Positions 1 through 11,301 of a stretch of DNA of 64,000 nucleotides are shown here, in pieces; position 1 is the first letter of the stretch, and each line of letters opens with the position of its first letter. Both the position numbers and the translations under genes were made by a program. Source of the stretch: Bordetella genomosp. 4 (GTDB lineage: Bacteria; Pseudomonadota; Gammaproteobacteria; Burkholderiales; Burkholderiaceae_B); assembly GCF_002261185.1 (NCBI RefSeq), contig NZ_NEVQ01000003.1, forward strand, positions 310,001-374,000, read 5' to 3'. A model generated the notes under the pieces. The model saw nothing but the letters and a program-made list of their open reading frames with translations, did no database searches and had not been told where the DNA came from.

Positions 1-1
1 C

Positions 2-709
2 TATATCGAGCGCTTCAACAAACTGCAGATCGATACCTCGCGGTTGCGCGTCATGCCTGGCACGTTTACGGCTCAGTGCTTTATTACGACTGATCTGGAT
101 GACAGCCAGATCGCCGCTTTTCACCCCGGCGCGATGGAGCTCTCTGCCCAGAACGATCTCACCGGCGCGAAGGCGGCTTGGGCGATCGTCGCGCCTGACG
201 CCAAAGCAGGCATGTTTGCACACGCCGAGCGCCTGCACGCAGCGGGAATCCCATTCATCTTTGATTTGGGCCAGGCCATGCCGCTGTTTGACGGCGCCGA
301 TCTCGAGCGTATGCTGGGCCTGGCTCAGGTGTTGACGGTCAATGATTACGAAGCCGGCGTCATCGAGCAACGCACAGGCCGCAGCATGGAGCAGATCGCG
401 GCCCAGATGCAGGCCGTCGTGGTGACACGTGGCGCTCAAGGGTCGACGCTGTTGACGGAAGGCACTACCGTACAGGTGCCGCCCGTGCAGGCTGCTGCTG
501 TCGTCGATCCGACTGGCTGCGGCGATTCGCACCGTGCGGGCTTACTATATGGGCTGACTAGTGGCTGGAACTGGCTGGACAGCTGCCGTTTGGCGAATGT
601 GATGGGATCGATAAAAATCGCTTCACGCGGCCCCCAGAATCATGCGCCCAGCCGGGCCGAGATCGATGCGCAATTGCGCGCGGCCTATGGAATCAGTCTG
701 CCTGCCTAG
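2..709 (+). CDS. PfkB-family carbohydrate kinase, 5' truncated by window edge
   Basis: The reading frame is open from base 2 without a start, so only the C-terminal about 235 residues are present. The protein is the C-terminal half of a ribokinase/PfkB fold kinase, which phosphorylates a sugar or nucleoside with ATP in the cytoplasm. The diagnostic C-terminal signature is DPTGCGDSHRAGL (near nt 507-545), in which the Asp of GCGD is the catalytic base and the Gly-rich turn is the anion hole. Most family members have GAGD followed by Ala/Ser-Phe; the Cys and His seen here are mild deviations. The adenosine kinase-like subgroup of Betaproteobacteria is the closest I recognise, but the substrate cannot be read from this fragment. 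Confidence 0.85.
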   Translation, partial: YIERFNKLQIDTSRLRVMPGTFTAQCFITTDLDDSQIAAFHPGAMELSAQNDLTGAKAAWAIVAPDAKAGMFAHAERLHAAGIPFIFDLGQAMPLFDGADLERMLGLAQVLTVNDYEAGVIEQRTGRSMEQIAAQMQAVVVTRGAQGSTLLTEGTTVQVPPVQAAAVVDPTGCGDSHRAGLLYGLTSGWNWLDSCRLANVMGSIKIASRGPQNHAPSRAEIDAQLRAAYGISLPA

Positions 710-877
710 GAACTCGGTGTTCCGAAGCCAGTCAAACTGCAGATCGTCTTGCGGGTAGGGATGGAAGTTTGAGATTATTTGCGGTGCAGCACTGCTCGAT
801 ATGGCTTTGCCGCCCTGTTTAAGCGTTACAGAGTTCGACTAAAGGCCGTTCAAAAGTTGCACGCTGTTTCGCACCCG

Positions 878-905
878 TTGTTTCCGGCCAATGCCGGGGT
901 ATTAT
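878..905 (+). promoter_or_regulatory. possible sigma70 promoter of the glycine-zipper lipoprotein
   Basis: A TTGTTT (878-883) and a TATTAT (900-905) are separated by 16 bp, about 40 bp ahead of the start codon at 944. Only sequence similarity supports this. Confidence 0.35.
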
Positions 906-943
906 CCGTAAAATAATTCGTGGTTACCGACCAAGGAGTCCAC

Positions 944-1447
944 ATGAGCCAAACCCTTTCTACTTCTGTCATCGCACCCCGTGCGGGCCGCTGGCTGGCC
1001 GTGGCTGCCGTCGTGACATCGATAGCGCTGCTGGGCGGGTGCGCGAATCGCAGCGCCTCCAGTTCCGTCTATAGCTACGATCAGGCACAGCGAGAGCAAA
1101 TCGTGCGCAATGGCACGGTGACGAGCGTGCGTCCGATCACTATCGAAGAAGACAAATCCAGCGGTGTCGGTATGATTGCCGGCGGCGCATTGGGCGGTGT
1201 CGCCGGTAATGCAATCGGCGGTGGCACGGGGCGTGCCATAGCCACCGTGGGCGGCGCGATCTTGGGCGCACTCGCGGGGAATGCCGTAGAAAACCGCGCG
1301 AACCGCGCTTCGGGCTTGGAAATCACCGTCCGCCTGGATAACGGTGAAACCCGCGTCGTTGCCCAAGAAGCTGACACGCCGTTCAGCGTCGGGCAGCGTG
1401 TACAGGTGATCAGCGGCGCAGGTCCGACGCGCGTCGCCCCGTATTGA
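944..1447 (+). CDS. Glycine-zipper 2TM outer-membrane lipoprotein (SlyB/Pcp-like)
   Basis: Predicted 167-residue lipoprotein. The N-terminus has a basic stretch, a hydrophobic segment and a lipobox LGGC (Cys about residue 31), so it should be lipidated and sorted to the outer membrane. The middle carries a glycine-zipper region (GMIAGGALGGVAGNAIGGG..., about residues 75-115), as in the SlyB/Pcp family, followed by a small beta-rich domain. The ATG at 944 is preferred over an upstream GTG-like start at 920 because AAGGAG (933-938) lies 5 bp in front of it and the lipobox then falls at the usual distance. Family members have envelope-integrity roles; no specific function can be read. It is followed by a strong terminator. 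Confidence 0.85.
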   Translation: MSQTLSTSVIAPRAGRWLAVAAVVTSIALLGGCANRSASSSVYSYDQAQREQIVRNGTVTSVRPITIEEDKSSGVGMIAGGALGGVAGNAIGGGTGRAIATVGGAILGALAGNAVENRANRASGLEITVRLDNGETRVVAQEADTPFSVGQRVQVISGAGPTRVAPY

Positions 1448-1463
1448 TTTAACAGGCCCCAAA

Positions 1464-1493
1464 AACAACGCCCACCTTTTGGTGGGCGTTGTT
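1464..1493. terminator. Bidirectional hairpin terminator between lipoprotein gene and yggT
   Basis: A perfect 13-bp stem (1464-1476 with 1481-1493) with a TTTT loop lies between two convergent genes. A-rich and T-rich flanks make it usable from both sides. Confidence 0.85.
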
Positions 1494-1520
1494 CATTTAC
1501 GGACAGATCTGAGCCTAGCG

Positions 1521-2084
1521 TCAGACACCGATCAAGCTGAAGGTCAGGCGAGACAACATCATCAATACGATCTGCGCCAGGATGAACAGCACCAGCGGCG
1601 AAAAATCGATGCTGGTGCGGCCGGGCAGAATACGGCGTATGGGCTCGAGCATCGGCGCAGTCAGCGTTTGCAGTAATGGCATCAGCGGCGACAAGGGATG
1701 TACCCACGACAGCACCGCCTGCAGAAACGTCAGCCAGACAATGACGTTCAACGTCCACTTTGCCACCAGCAATATCGATGCGCCCAGCGCGGCGGGCCAT
1801 AAGGCGGCAGGAATCAGCGTGTGCGCAGCGATCAGCCACATCAAAATCAGATAGAGCAGGGCGGTCAACCAGGCCGCGACCAGGCTCGACCAATCCAGGG
1901 TATTGCCGGCAGGGACGAGTTTGCGGATGGGCAGCACCAACCAGTTGGTGACTTGATAAACAGCGCGAGACAGCGGATTGAACGGGTGCAGTCGCACCGC
2001 GTGGATCCAGGCGCGTCCGATCAAGGCTGCGCCAAACAGCATAAAGGTGATTTCAAGCAGGAAACGGAGCGTATCGCCGAGCAT
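1521..2084 (-). CDS. YggT-family integral membrane protein
   Basis: A 187-residue very hydrophobic protein with two copies of the YggT unit: a transmembrane helix pair followed by an amphipathic segment with conserved Pro-Arg (VLPIRKLVP near residue 52; LEPIRRILPG near residue 148). The start is MLGDTLRFLLEITF, typical of the family. YggT proteins often lie next to proC or the yggS gene and are linked in other bacteria to osmotic shock or cell-division/envelope functions; here neither neighbour is present. The gene is convergent with the lipoprotein gene. Confidence 0.88.
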   Translation of the reverse strand: MLGDTLRFLLEITFMLFGAALIGRAWIHAVRLHPFNPLSRAVYQVTNWLVLPIRKLVPAGNTLDWSSLVAAWLTALLYLILMWLIAAHTLIPAALWPAALGASILLVAKWTLNVIVWLTFLQAVLSWVHPLSPLMPLLQTLTAPMLEPIRRILPGRTSIDFSPLVLFILAQIVLMMLSRLTFSLIGV

Positions 2085-2164
2085 GAGAACAGTCTGCCAA
2101 AAAGAATAGTTTTAATTGTCGCATGGCCATATGGCAGTGTCGTGAGGCGGAATGCACCTCATCA

Positions 2165-2199
2165 AGCAAAAAGCCGCCTGGCGTGAGCCAGGCGGCTTT
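2165..2199 (-). terminator. Rho-independent terminator of the histone H1-like gene
   Basis: A 13-bp GC-rich stem (2170-2182 with 2187-2199, 4-nt loop), followed on the minus strand by a run of five T. It lies about 30 bp after the stop codon of the histone-like gene. Confidence 0.85.
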
Positions 2200-2230
2200 G
2201 AGGGTACCGCAGTAAACGGCTCCGCCCGTA

Positions 2231-2821
2231 TTACGGACGGCCGCCCGTCGGGAAGGGCCACGACGCGGCAGGATTTACCGTGGTTTTTGCGCCTTGCGCA
2301 GCAGCTGCGGTCGGTTGCGCAGCAGGCTTTTTGGCAGCGGCTTTTTTAGCGGCAGGCTTTTTGGCTGCAGCTTTTTTCGCCGGTGCTTTGGCAGCTTTTT
2401 TAGCAGGCGCCTTTTTCGCTGCTTTCTTGGCAACAGCCTTCTTGGCTACGGCCTTTTTAGCAACGGCTTTCTTGGCGACGGCTTTTTTGACTGCCTTTTT
2501 AGCGACGGCCTTTTTAACGGCTTTTTTCGCTACTGCTTTTTTAGCAACCGCTTTCTTGGCGACAGCCTTTTTGGCTACCGCTTTTTTAGCGACGGCTTTC
2601 TTGGCAGCTTTTTTAGCGACAGTTTTCTTCACAGCCTTTTTGGCAGCCGTTTTCTTCACGGCCGGTTTCTTGGCTGCAACTTTCTTCACTGCCTTTTTAG
2701 CCGCGACCTTCTTCACGGCGACTTTCTTCACGGCCTTTTTGGCCGGGGCTTTCTTAGCTGCGGCCTTCTTGGCTGCAACTTTCTTTACCGCTTTCTTTGC
2801 GGCCTTTTTGGCTGTTGCCAT
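2231..2821 (-). CDS. Histone H1-like, Lys/Ala-repeat nucleoid protein (BpH1 type)
   Basis: About 196 residues made almost entirely of Ala, Lys and Val in tandem units such as KKAVA, AKKA and KKVA, ending in a short non-repetitive tail rich in Pro, Ala and Gly ([17 protein letters not shown]). This is the architecture of the Bordetella BpH1/BpH2 and related eukaryotic-H1-tail-like proteins, which bind DNA without sequence preference and affect compaction and gene expression. The ATG at 2821 is chosen because AAGGAG lies 7 nt upstream; an ATG two codons earlier would leave only 1 nt. The repeats are nearly identical at DNA level, so copy number should vary between strains. Long open frames on the opposite strand are a by-product of the repeats. 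Confidence 0.92.
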   Translation of the reverse strand: MATAKKAAKKAVKKVAAKKAAAKKAPAKKAVKKVAVKKVAAKKAVKKVAAKKPAVKKTAAKKAVKKTVAKKAAKKAVAKKAVAKKAVAKKAVAKKAVAKKAVKKAVAKKAVKKAVAKKAVAKKAVAKKAVAKKAAKKAPAKKAAKAPAKKAAAKKPAAKKAAAKKPAAQPTAAAAQGAKTTVNPAASWPFPTGGRP

Positions 2822-2970
2822 GGTCATGCTCCTTAGGTTCAGGGGTCCCAGAACGTAAACCCGTGCCACCTTCCGTCGGTTAACGGACGATGCCCGGGCT
2901 ATTCATCGGCGCATGCCGCTGCCCCATTCTGGCGACAGCTACTACGGTTTGCGCTAATGAATTCGGCACA

Positions 2971-3017
2971 GCCATTTGATATGGCCCCCGCGATTCGCGC
3001 GAGCCATCTCAAATGGC
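2971..3017. repeat. Imperfect 15-bp inverted repeat between nrdB and the histone gene
   Basis: Arms 2971-2985 and 3003-3017 pair with one mismatch across a 17-nt loop that itself contains CGCGATTCGCG. It lies in the 317-bp gene-free stretch (2822-3138), upstream of the histone-like gene and downstream of nrdB. It could be an RNA hairpin or a protein-binding site; the sequence does not decide. Confidence 0.5.
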
Positions 3018-3020
3018 GCC

Positions 3021-3048
3021 AGTAGGCAACCTTTTCAGGTTGCCTACT
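3021..3048. terminator. Hairpin downstream of nrdB, probable terminator with weak T tract
   Basis: A perfect 12-bp stem (3021-3032 with 3037-3048, TTTC loop) lies about 90 bp past the nrdB stop on the minus strand. No T run follows on either strand, so it may slow RNA decay rather than terminate. Confidence 0.5.
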
Positions 3049-3138
3049 GCTTGGTACTGCGTATTCGAATACCTGGCCGACGGAGCTGTTATCAGGGCGC
3101 TGCGCAAATCACATTGCGCGCGGCTCGCCTGAAGGTCG

Positions 3139-4341
3139 TCATTCCCAGCTGAGCGTACCGCCAGTCTGGTATTCGATCACGCGTGTTTCGAAAAAGTTTC
3201 GTTCCTTTTTTAGGTCGATCATTTCTGCCATCCACGGGAAGGGATTTTCTTCCTGAGGGAACAGCGGTTCAAGACCAATCTGTTGGCAGCGACGGTTTGC
3301 GATGAAGCGCAGGTAGGATTTAAACATAGGAGCGTTCAATCCCAACACACCACGCGGCATCGTGTCTTCGGCGTAAGCGTACTCGAGTTCTACTGCCTTT
3401 TGGAATAGTGCGCGGATTTCTTCGCGAAATTCCGGCGTCCACAAGTGAGGATTTTCGAGTTTGACGGTGTTGATCAGGTCGATGCCGAAGTTGCAGTGCA
3501 TGGATTCATCGCGCAGGATGTACATGTACTGCTCGGCAGCGCCGGTCATTTTGTTCTGGCGACCGAGTGCCAGAATCTGCGTGAATCCAACGTAGAAGAA
3601 CAGGCCTTCCATGAGGCACGCGAACACGATCAGCGATTTCAACAACGTCTGGTCGGCTTCGGGCGTGCCGGTTTTGAAGTTGGGATCGGCGATGGCGTCG
3701 ATGAACGGGATCAGGAACTCGTCTTTGGCACGAATGGACGGCACTTCGTTGTAGGCATTGAAGATCTCGGCTTCATCGAGATCCAGGCTTTCGACGATGT
3801 ATTGATATGCGTGCGTGTGAATGGCTTCTTCGAATGCCTGGCGCAGCAGGAACTGGCGGCACTCAGGCGCAGTGATGTGGCGATAGGTGCCCAGCACGAT
3901 ATTGTTCGCGGCCAGCGAGTCGGCCGTGACGAAGAAACCCAGGTTGCGTTTGACGATGCGGCGCTCGTCTTCGGTCAACCCGTTCGGGTTTTTCCAGAGC
4001 GCGATGTCGCGCGACATGTTGATTTCTTGCGGCATCCAGTGGTTGGCGCAAGTGGCCAGGTATTTTTCCCAGGCCCATTTGTATTTGAACGGCACCAACT
4101 GATTGACGTCGGTTTCGCCGTTGATGATGCGTTTGTCCGCAACTTTGACGCGATGTGCGGTGGCATCGGCGCTCGCAGGCACAGAGGCGGCTTGCGGAGC
4201 TGCCGGGGGCAGCGCCGCATCCGCGAACGCGCCCGTTGCTGCGCGCGTCGGTTGTGCAGCCGCCGCCGGCTGTCCGCCCGCTGCGGGAGCGGGGGCTTTA
4301 GCCGGTTGCGTTGCGAGGTTGTCGTCTTCCCAATTAAGCAT
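3139..4341 (-). CDS. nrdB: Class Ia ribonucleoside-diphosphate reductase, beta (radical) subunit
   Basis: 400 residues. NrdB houses the diiron-tyrosyl radical cofactor used by NrdA to reduce ribonucleotides to deoxyribonucleotides. The cofactor ligands are visible: Asp141 (TADSLA), Glu172 and His175 with radical Tyr179 in EAIHTHAY, Glu245 (LMEGLFF), and Glu279/His282 in ESMH. Spacing of the EAIHTHAY motif matches E. coli Glu115-His118-Tyr122. Residues 10-62 form an Ala/Pro/Gln-rich extension absent from E. coli NrdB, likely a flexible linker. The C-terminal tail, which docks to NrdA, ends in GGTLSWE. The gene lies 27 bp after nrdA and has its own GGAG site, so the two form an operon. Confidence 0.97.
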   Translation of the reverse strand: MLNWEDDNLATQPAKAPAPAAGGQPAAAAQPTRAATGAFADAALPPAAPQAASVPASADATAHRVKVADKRIINGETDVNQLVPFKYKWAWEKYLATCANHWMPQEINMSRDIALWKNPNGLTEDERRIVKRNLGFFVTADSLAANNIVLGTYRHITAPECRQFLLRQAFEEAIHTHAYQYIVESLDLDEAEIFNAYNEVPSIRAKDEFLIPFIDAIADPNFKTGTPEADQTLLKSLIVFACLMEGLFFYVGFTQILALGRQNKMTGAAEQYMYILRDESMHCNFGIDLINTVKLENPHLWTPEFREEIRALFQKAVELEYAYAEDTMPRGVLGLNAPMFKSYLRFIANRRCQQIGLEPLFPQEENPFPWMAEMIDLKKERNFFETRVIEYQTGGTLSWE

Positions 4342-4368
4342 AAATAAATTCTCCGGAGGCGGTGGTGA

Positions 4369-7299
<2,931 letters not shown>

Positions 7300-7440
7300 G
7301 GAAGCTCCTGTGGAAATAACGTAAAAGGACACGGGCGTGGTCCGTGTCGGGGGCTAAATGTGTCTAAATGCGTGAGGGTCGAGCTGAGCGGGGAGAACAC
7401 CCGGCCGCGCCAGAATGAAGTGAATCTGGCTATGTTTTGA

Positions 7441-7456
7441 CCACTACATATAGTGT
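7441..7456 (-). promoter_or_regulatory. NrdR box 1 upstream of nrdA
   Basis: Read on the minus strand this is ACACTATATGTAGTGG, a near-palindrome that fits the published NrdR consensus of the form acaCwAtATaTwGtgt. It lies about 140 bp before the nrdA start. nrdR itself is encoded at 32538-33017. Confidence 0.85.
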
Positions 7457-7471
7457 ACCACCCCTCGTATG

Positions 7472-7487
7472 ACACTAATTCTAGTGA
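7472..7487 (-). promoter_or_regulatory. NrdR box 2 upstream of nrdA
   Basis: ACACTAATTCTAGTGA is the second NrdR-like palindrome. Its offset from box 1 is 31 bp, close to three helical turns, which is the usual arrangement for paired NrdR boxes and lets the repressor bind both on one DNA face. Confidence 0.82.
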
Positions 7488-7553
7488 TCAATGGGAGAAA
7501 GGCACAAGAAGAAGCTGTGAAGGGCGGATTAATTAATCGTGACAAAATGCGAA

Positions 7554-7576
7554 GCACGCGCCAATCAGGCGCGTGC
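7554..7576 (-). terminator. Hairpin terminator of the indolepyruvate oxidoreductase gene
   Basis: A perfect 9-bp GC-rich stem (7554-7562 with 7568-7576, 5-nt loop) about 30 bp past the stop, followed on the minus strand by a short T-rich tract (ATTTTGT). Confidence 0.6.
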
Positions 7577-7604
7577 GGCGTAGTGATTACTTCAGGTCAT
7601 TATT

Positions 7605-10600
7605 TTACGCGCGTCTGCGCACAGAAATCTCGGTCATGGCCGGCAGGCCGTAATGTTGCAGTTCCTGTTGCAGAGCATTGCGGTATTGCGCCACATTGGC
7701 AATTTTGACATGGCCGAAACCCCGTATCTGGTCGGGCAGCGCAGCAATCTTGGCCGCTTGAGTCAGATTGGCGGGCGACAAGTGCTCGAGCAGGATGTCC
7801 ACTGTCTGGCGATATTGCGCGATCAGCTCGCGCTCCATCCGGCGTTCCTCGCTGCGGCCAAAAAGGTCCAGCCACGTGCCTCGCACGCGTTTGCAACGAG
7901 CCAGGACTTTCATCACGGTCATCGTCGCAGGGCCCAGGGAAATCTTGCGCGGAATGCCCGTATGGGGGTCCTTGCGTGCCAGCAGGGGCGGCGCCATGTG
8001 AAAGCGCAGGGTGTAGTCTCCTTCGAACTGTTCGCGCAATTGCTGTTGGAACGTGCCGTCTGTATATAGCCGGGCGACCTCGTACTCGTCTTTGTATGCC
8101 ATCAGTTTGAACAGATTGCGGGCTACCGCGATGGCCAATCGCGGTGAGCGCGAGGACGGTGCTACCTCGCGTTCGCGTTGGGCCACGCGTTCGACCAGTT
8201 GCTGATACTGGCGCGCATACTCGGCGTCTTGGTAAGCGGTCAGGTCGCGAACCCGGCGCGACACCATGCGCTCGAACGACTCGGGAATGTGCAGTTGGAC
8301 GACCTGGCCCGCGGGGCGCAATGCGGCCGCCAGCGCTTTGGGATTGTGCGCGGCGAGCCGGCCGGCTTCGAAGGCCTCGCGATTGGCCTGTACCGAGACG
8401 CCATTGAGCTCGATGGCGCGGACCAGCGCAGCATGCGACAGCGGCACATGGTTGCGCTGCCAGGCGTAGCCCAACATGAACATATTGGACAAGATGCTGT
8501 CGCCGAATAACGTCTGTGCGGCGTGATGAGCGTCCAAGGCGGCGGTGTGGCTGGCGCCGACCGCGTGCTGGATTTTGGCTAGCAAGGCGTCGGGCCGCAG
8601 TGCCGCATCGGGGTCGCGGGTAAATTCGGAAACGGGTGCAACGTAGGTGTTGATCACGGTTTGCGTGTGCGCATGCCGTAGGGCGCCCAGGGCATCAGGG
8701 GCCGTCGCGGCCACCGGATCGCACAGAATCGCCGCGTCGGCTTGTTGCCAGTCCAGTCTGACAGGGCCATTGGCAGCATGCGCGGGGGCCAACCGGATAT
8801 GGCTGATGACCGTGCCGCCCTTTTGCGCCAGGCCAGTCAGATCCAATACCGACGCTGAGAGACCTTGCAGATGGGCGGCCATGGATACGATCGCCCCGAT
8901 GGTGATCACGCCGGTGCCCCCCATTCCCGCGACCAGCAGGCGGTAGGGCTGCGTCAGAGTCTCAATGGAGGGCATGGGCAGCGCAGCAGCGTCTTGGTGC
9001 CATGCAGCGGCCGTCGCCCTGGCGTTCGACGTTCCGTTGCCTGCCGTGGCCGTTGCCGGATTCTCGCGCGGCGCAGCCTGCTTGCGCAGTTTGCCGCCCA
9101 TGACCGACACAAAGCTCGGGCAAAATCCTTCGGCACAGGAATAGTCTTTGTTGCAGCTGGACTGATCGATGGCGCGCTTGCGCCCATAGGGTGTCTCCAT
9201 GGGCACGATCGATAAACAATTGGATTGCGTCCCGCAGTCGCCACAGCCTTCGCACACTGCGCTATTAATCAGCAGCCGGCGCGCGGGATCGGGAAATTGT
9301 TGTTTTTTGCGGCGACGGCGTTTTTCGGCGGCGCAGGTCTGGTCGTGAATCAGGACCGTGACCCCTTTGGTCTCGCGCAGTTCGCGCTGCAAGGCATCCA
9401 GTTCGCGCCGGTGATGCACTGTCACGCCGGCGGGTAATTCGACGCCCCGATATTTGTCGGGCTCGTCGGTGGTGACGACGATCCGGGCAACATTCTCGCC
9501 GCGCAGTTGTTGGCAGATCTGCGGCACGGAGATCGGTCCGTCTACCGGCTGCCCGCCCGTCATGGCGACGGCATCGTTGAACAGAATCTTGTACGTGATG
9601 TTGGCCCGCGCCGCGACGGCCTGCCGGATCGCGAGGTAGCCGGAATGGTAGTACGTACCCTCGCCCATGTTCTGGAAGACATGGGGCATCTCTATATAGT
9701 TAGAGAGTCCAATCCAGTCGACGCCTTCTCCGCCCATCTGTGTCAGGCCGGCTGTATTGCGGTCCATCCATGCAGCCATGTAATGACAGCCCACTCCTGC
9801 AAGCGCCTGGCTGCCTTCGGGGACTTTGGTGGAACTGTTGTGCGGGCATCCCGAGCAAAAGTAGGGGCGACGGCGCATGCCATCGGCGTCATTGGACAGC
9901 GGCGCCGCGCAAGTCAGCGTTGCAGGAACGGACACGTGGTGCAGCCCCGCCGTGCGTGTCAGCCATGCGGCCAAGGGCGCTGCCAGCAGTGAGGGGCGTA
10001 ATTGACCGGCTGACGGAATCAAGGGCTCGCCGTCCCAGCCGGTCTTGCCTGCGACCGTCGGGCGCTCGGGACGGTTGTAGAGCAGATCTTTGATCTGGCT
10101 TTCGACGACCGCGCCTTTTTCTTCGATGACCAGGATGTGCGACAGCCCATGGGCGAAATCAAATAGACGTTCGGCATCGAGCGGCCAGGTCAGGCCCGGT
10201 TTGTAAATACGCACGGGACTATCCGCGGCGTGAGGATTGATGCCCAGATGCGCCAGTGCTTCCAGTGTGTCGAGATGTGCCTTGCCCACGGTGACGATTC
10301 CCACCGTGGCGTGCGGTGCCGGACAGACGAGTTTGTCGATACTATGACGGCGCGCAAAAGCGCGTACGGCTTTCAGGCGGGTTTGCATGCGCAGTTCGAC
10401 CGCGGGGGACAGAAAGTCGCGTGCGGTGTACTCCAATGCCTCGGGCGGCAATTGGGGATCGGCAGGCATGTCGTAGTTTGCGATGGGAGCGGGAGTATAA
10501 GACTGGCCGCTCTCGATGGTTTCGGAGACGGCTTTGAATGCAACCCACGCGCCGCTGTGGCGCGACAAGGCCCAGCCCCAGAGGGCAAAGGTCTCGTATT

Positions 10601-11174
10601 CGTCGATCGAGGCAGGATGCACGATCGGCATTTGCCAGCCGATCAGCGAGGCCTCGCTCGCATGGGGAATGGATGACGATACGGCGGTGTGATCGTCGCC
10701 GACGACCACCAGCACGCCGCCATGACGCGAGGCGCCGGCGGCGTTGCCGTGATGCAGGGCGTCGCCCGCGCGATCTACGCCGGGGCCTTTACCGTACCAC
10801 AGCGCAAACACGCCATCGACTTTGCGATCATCGCGCACGCCCGCCTGTTGAGTGCCCATGACGGCGGTGGCCGCCATGTCTTCGTTGATGCCCGGCAGAA
10901 AGGTGATTTGATGGGCGTCGAGGATGGGCTTGGCTTTCCACATGGCCATGTCCACGCCGCCTAGGGGCGAGCCCCGATACCCCGAAATAAAGCCTGCCGT
11001 ATTCAACCCGAGCTCGCGATCGCGGCGACGCTGGGCCAACAGGATACGTACCAACGCTTGCGTGCCTGTCAGAAAAATGCGGCCGTTTGTGCGGGTGAGG
11101 TTGTCCTGCAGTTGATAGTCCAGATCCAGCGCCGGTTCGTCTGCCGGGGCCGGATCCAATGGGGTGCCGTCCAT
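7605..11174 (-). CDS. Fused indolepyruvate:ferredoxin oxidoreductase (IorAB-type, single chain)
   Basis: About 1189 residues from the ATG at 11174, chosen because AGGAG lies 7 nt upstream; the frame stays open to 11309 without a better start. The enzyme oxidatively decarboxylates aryl or branched 2-oxo acids to acyl-CoA, passing electrons to ferredoxin. Order of parts: N-terminal transketolase-like domain (GFISGYRGSPLGGVD), cysteine motifs CSGCPHN and GVGCHYMAAWMDR, TPP-binding region (GEGTYYHSG...NDAVAMTGGQPVDG), a ferredoxin-like CEGCGDCGTQSNC plus CAEGFCPSF, and a gamma domain (VAGMGGTGVITIG). In archaea these are two subunits; the fused form is common in Proteobacteria. The Lrp gene transcribed away from it is a plausible regulator in amino-acid catabolism. 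Confidence 0.9.
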   Translation of the reverse strand: MDGTPLDPAPADEPALDLDYQLQDNLTRTNGRIFLTGTQALVRILLAQRRRDRELGLNTAGFISGYRGSPLGGVDMAMWKAKPILDAHQITFLPGINEDMAATAVMGTQQAGVRDDRKVDGVFALWYGKGPGVDRAGDALHHGNAAGASRHGGVLVVVGDDHTAVSSSIPHASEASLIGWQMPIVHPASIDEYETFALWGWALSRHSGAWVAFKAVSETIESGQSYTPAPIANYDMPADPQLPPEALEYTARDFLSPAVELRMQTRLKAVRAFARRHSIDKLVCPAPHATVGIVTVGKAHLDTLEALAHLGINPHAADSPVRIYKPGLTWPLDAERLFDFAHGLSHILVIEEKGAVVESQIKDLLYNRPERPTVAGKTGWDGEPLIPSAGQLRPSLLAAPLAAWLTRTAGLHHVSVPATLTCAAPLSNDADGMRRRPYFCSGCPHNSSTKVPEGSQALAGVGCHYMAAWMDRNTAGLTQMGGEGVDWIGLSNYIEMPHVFQNMGEGTYYHSGYLAIRQAVAARANITYKILFNDAVAMTGGQPVDGPISVPQICQQLRGENVARIVVTTDEPDKYRGVELPAGVTVHHRRELDALQRELRETKGVTVLIHDQTCAAEKRRRRKKQQFPDPARRLLINSAVCEGCGDCGTQSNCLSIVPMETPYGRKRAIDQSSCNKDYSCAEGFCPSFVSVMGGKLRKQAAPRENPATATAGNGTSNARATAAAWHQDAAALPMPSIETLTQPYRLLVAGMGGTGVITIGAIVSMAAHLQGLSASVLDLTGLAQKGGTVISHIRLAPAHAANGPVRLDWQQADAAILCDPVAATAPDALGALRHAHTQTVINTYVAPVSEFTRDPDAALRPDALLAKIQHAVGASHTAALDAHHAAQTLFGDSILSNMFMLGYAWQRNHVPLSHAALVRAIELNGVSVQANREAFEAGRLAAHNPKALAAALRPAGQVVQLHIPESFERMVSRRVRDLTAYQDAEYARQYQQLVERVAQREREVAPSSRSPRLAIAVARNLFKLMAYKDEYEVARLYTDGTFQQQLREQFEGDYTLRFHMAPPLLARKDPHTGIPRKISLGPATMTVMKVLARCKRVRGTWLDLFGRSEERRMERELIAQYRQTVDILLEHLSPANLTQAAKIAALPDQIRGFGHVKIANVAQYRNALQQELQHYGLPAMTEISVRRRA

Positions 11175-11255
11175 GATTTCGCTCCTGCCTATTATTACGA
11201 TCATCATAGGTGCGCACGGATGTTGATTTATTGCGTTATCGGATCGTGTAATCCC

Positions 11256-11278
11256 TATAATTCGAAATAAACATTTCG
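11256..11278 (+). promoter_or_regulatory. Promoter and inverted repeat in front of the Lrp/AsnC gene
   Basis: TATAAT (11256-11261) is followed directly by a perfect 6-bp inverted repeat, CGAAAT-AAAC-ATTTCG (11263-11278), which would cover the transcription start. The whole divergent spacer is 127 bp. This fits an Lrp-type autoregulatory and divergon operator, inferred from position only. Confidence 0.5.
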
Positions 11279-11301
11279 TTTTGGCTCGGAAAAGGGAAAA
11301 A

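Noticed and set aside
2280-2858. Long plus-strand frames opposite the histone-like gene
   Set aside because: They are produced by the Ala-Lys repeat read backwards (Ala/Phe/Leu runs). The minus frame has a good ribosome site and a known family.
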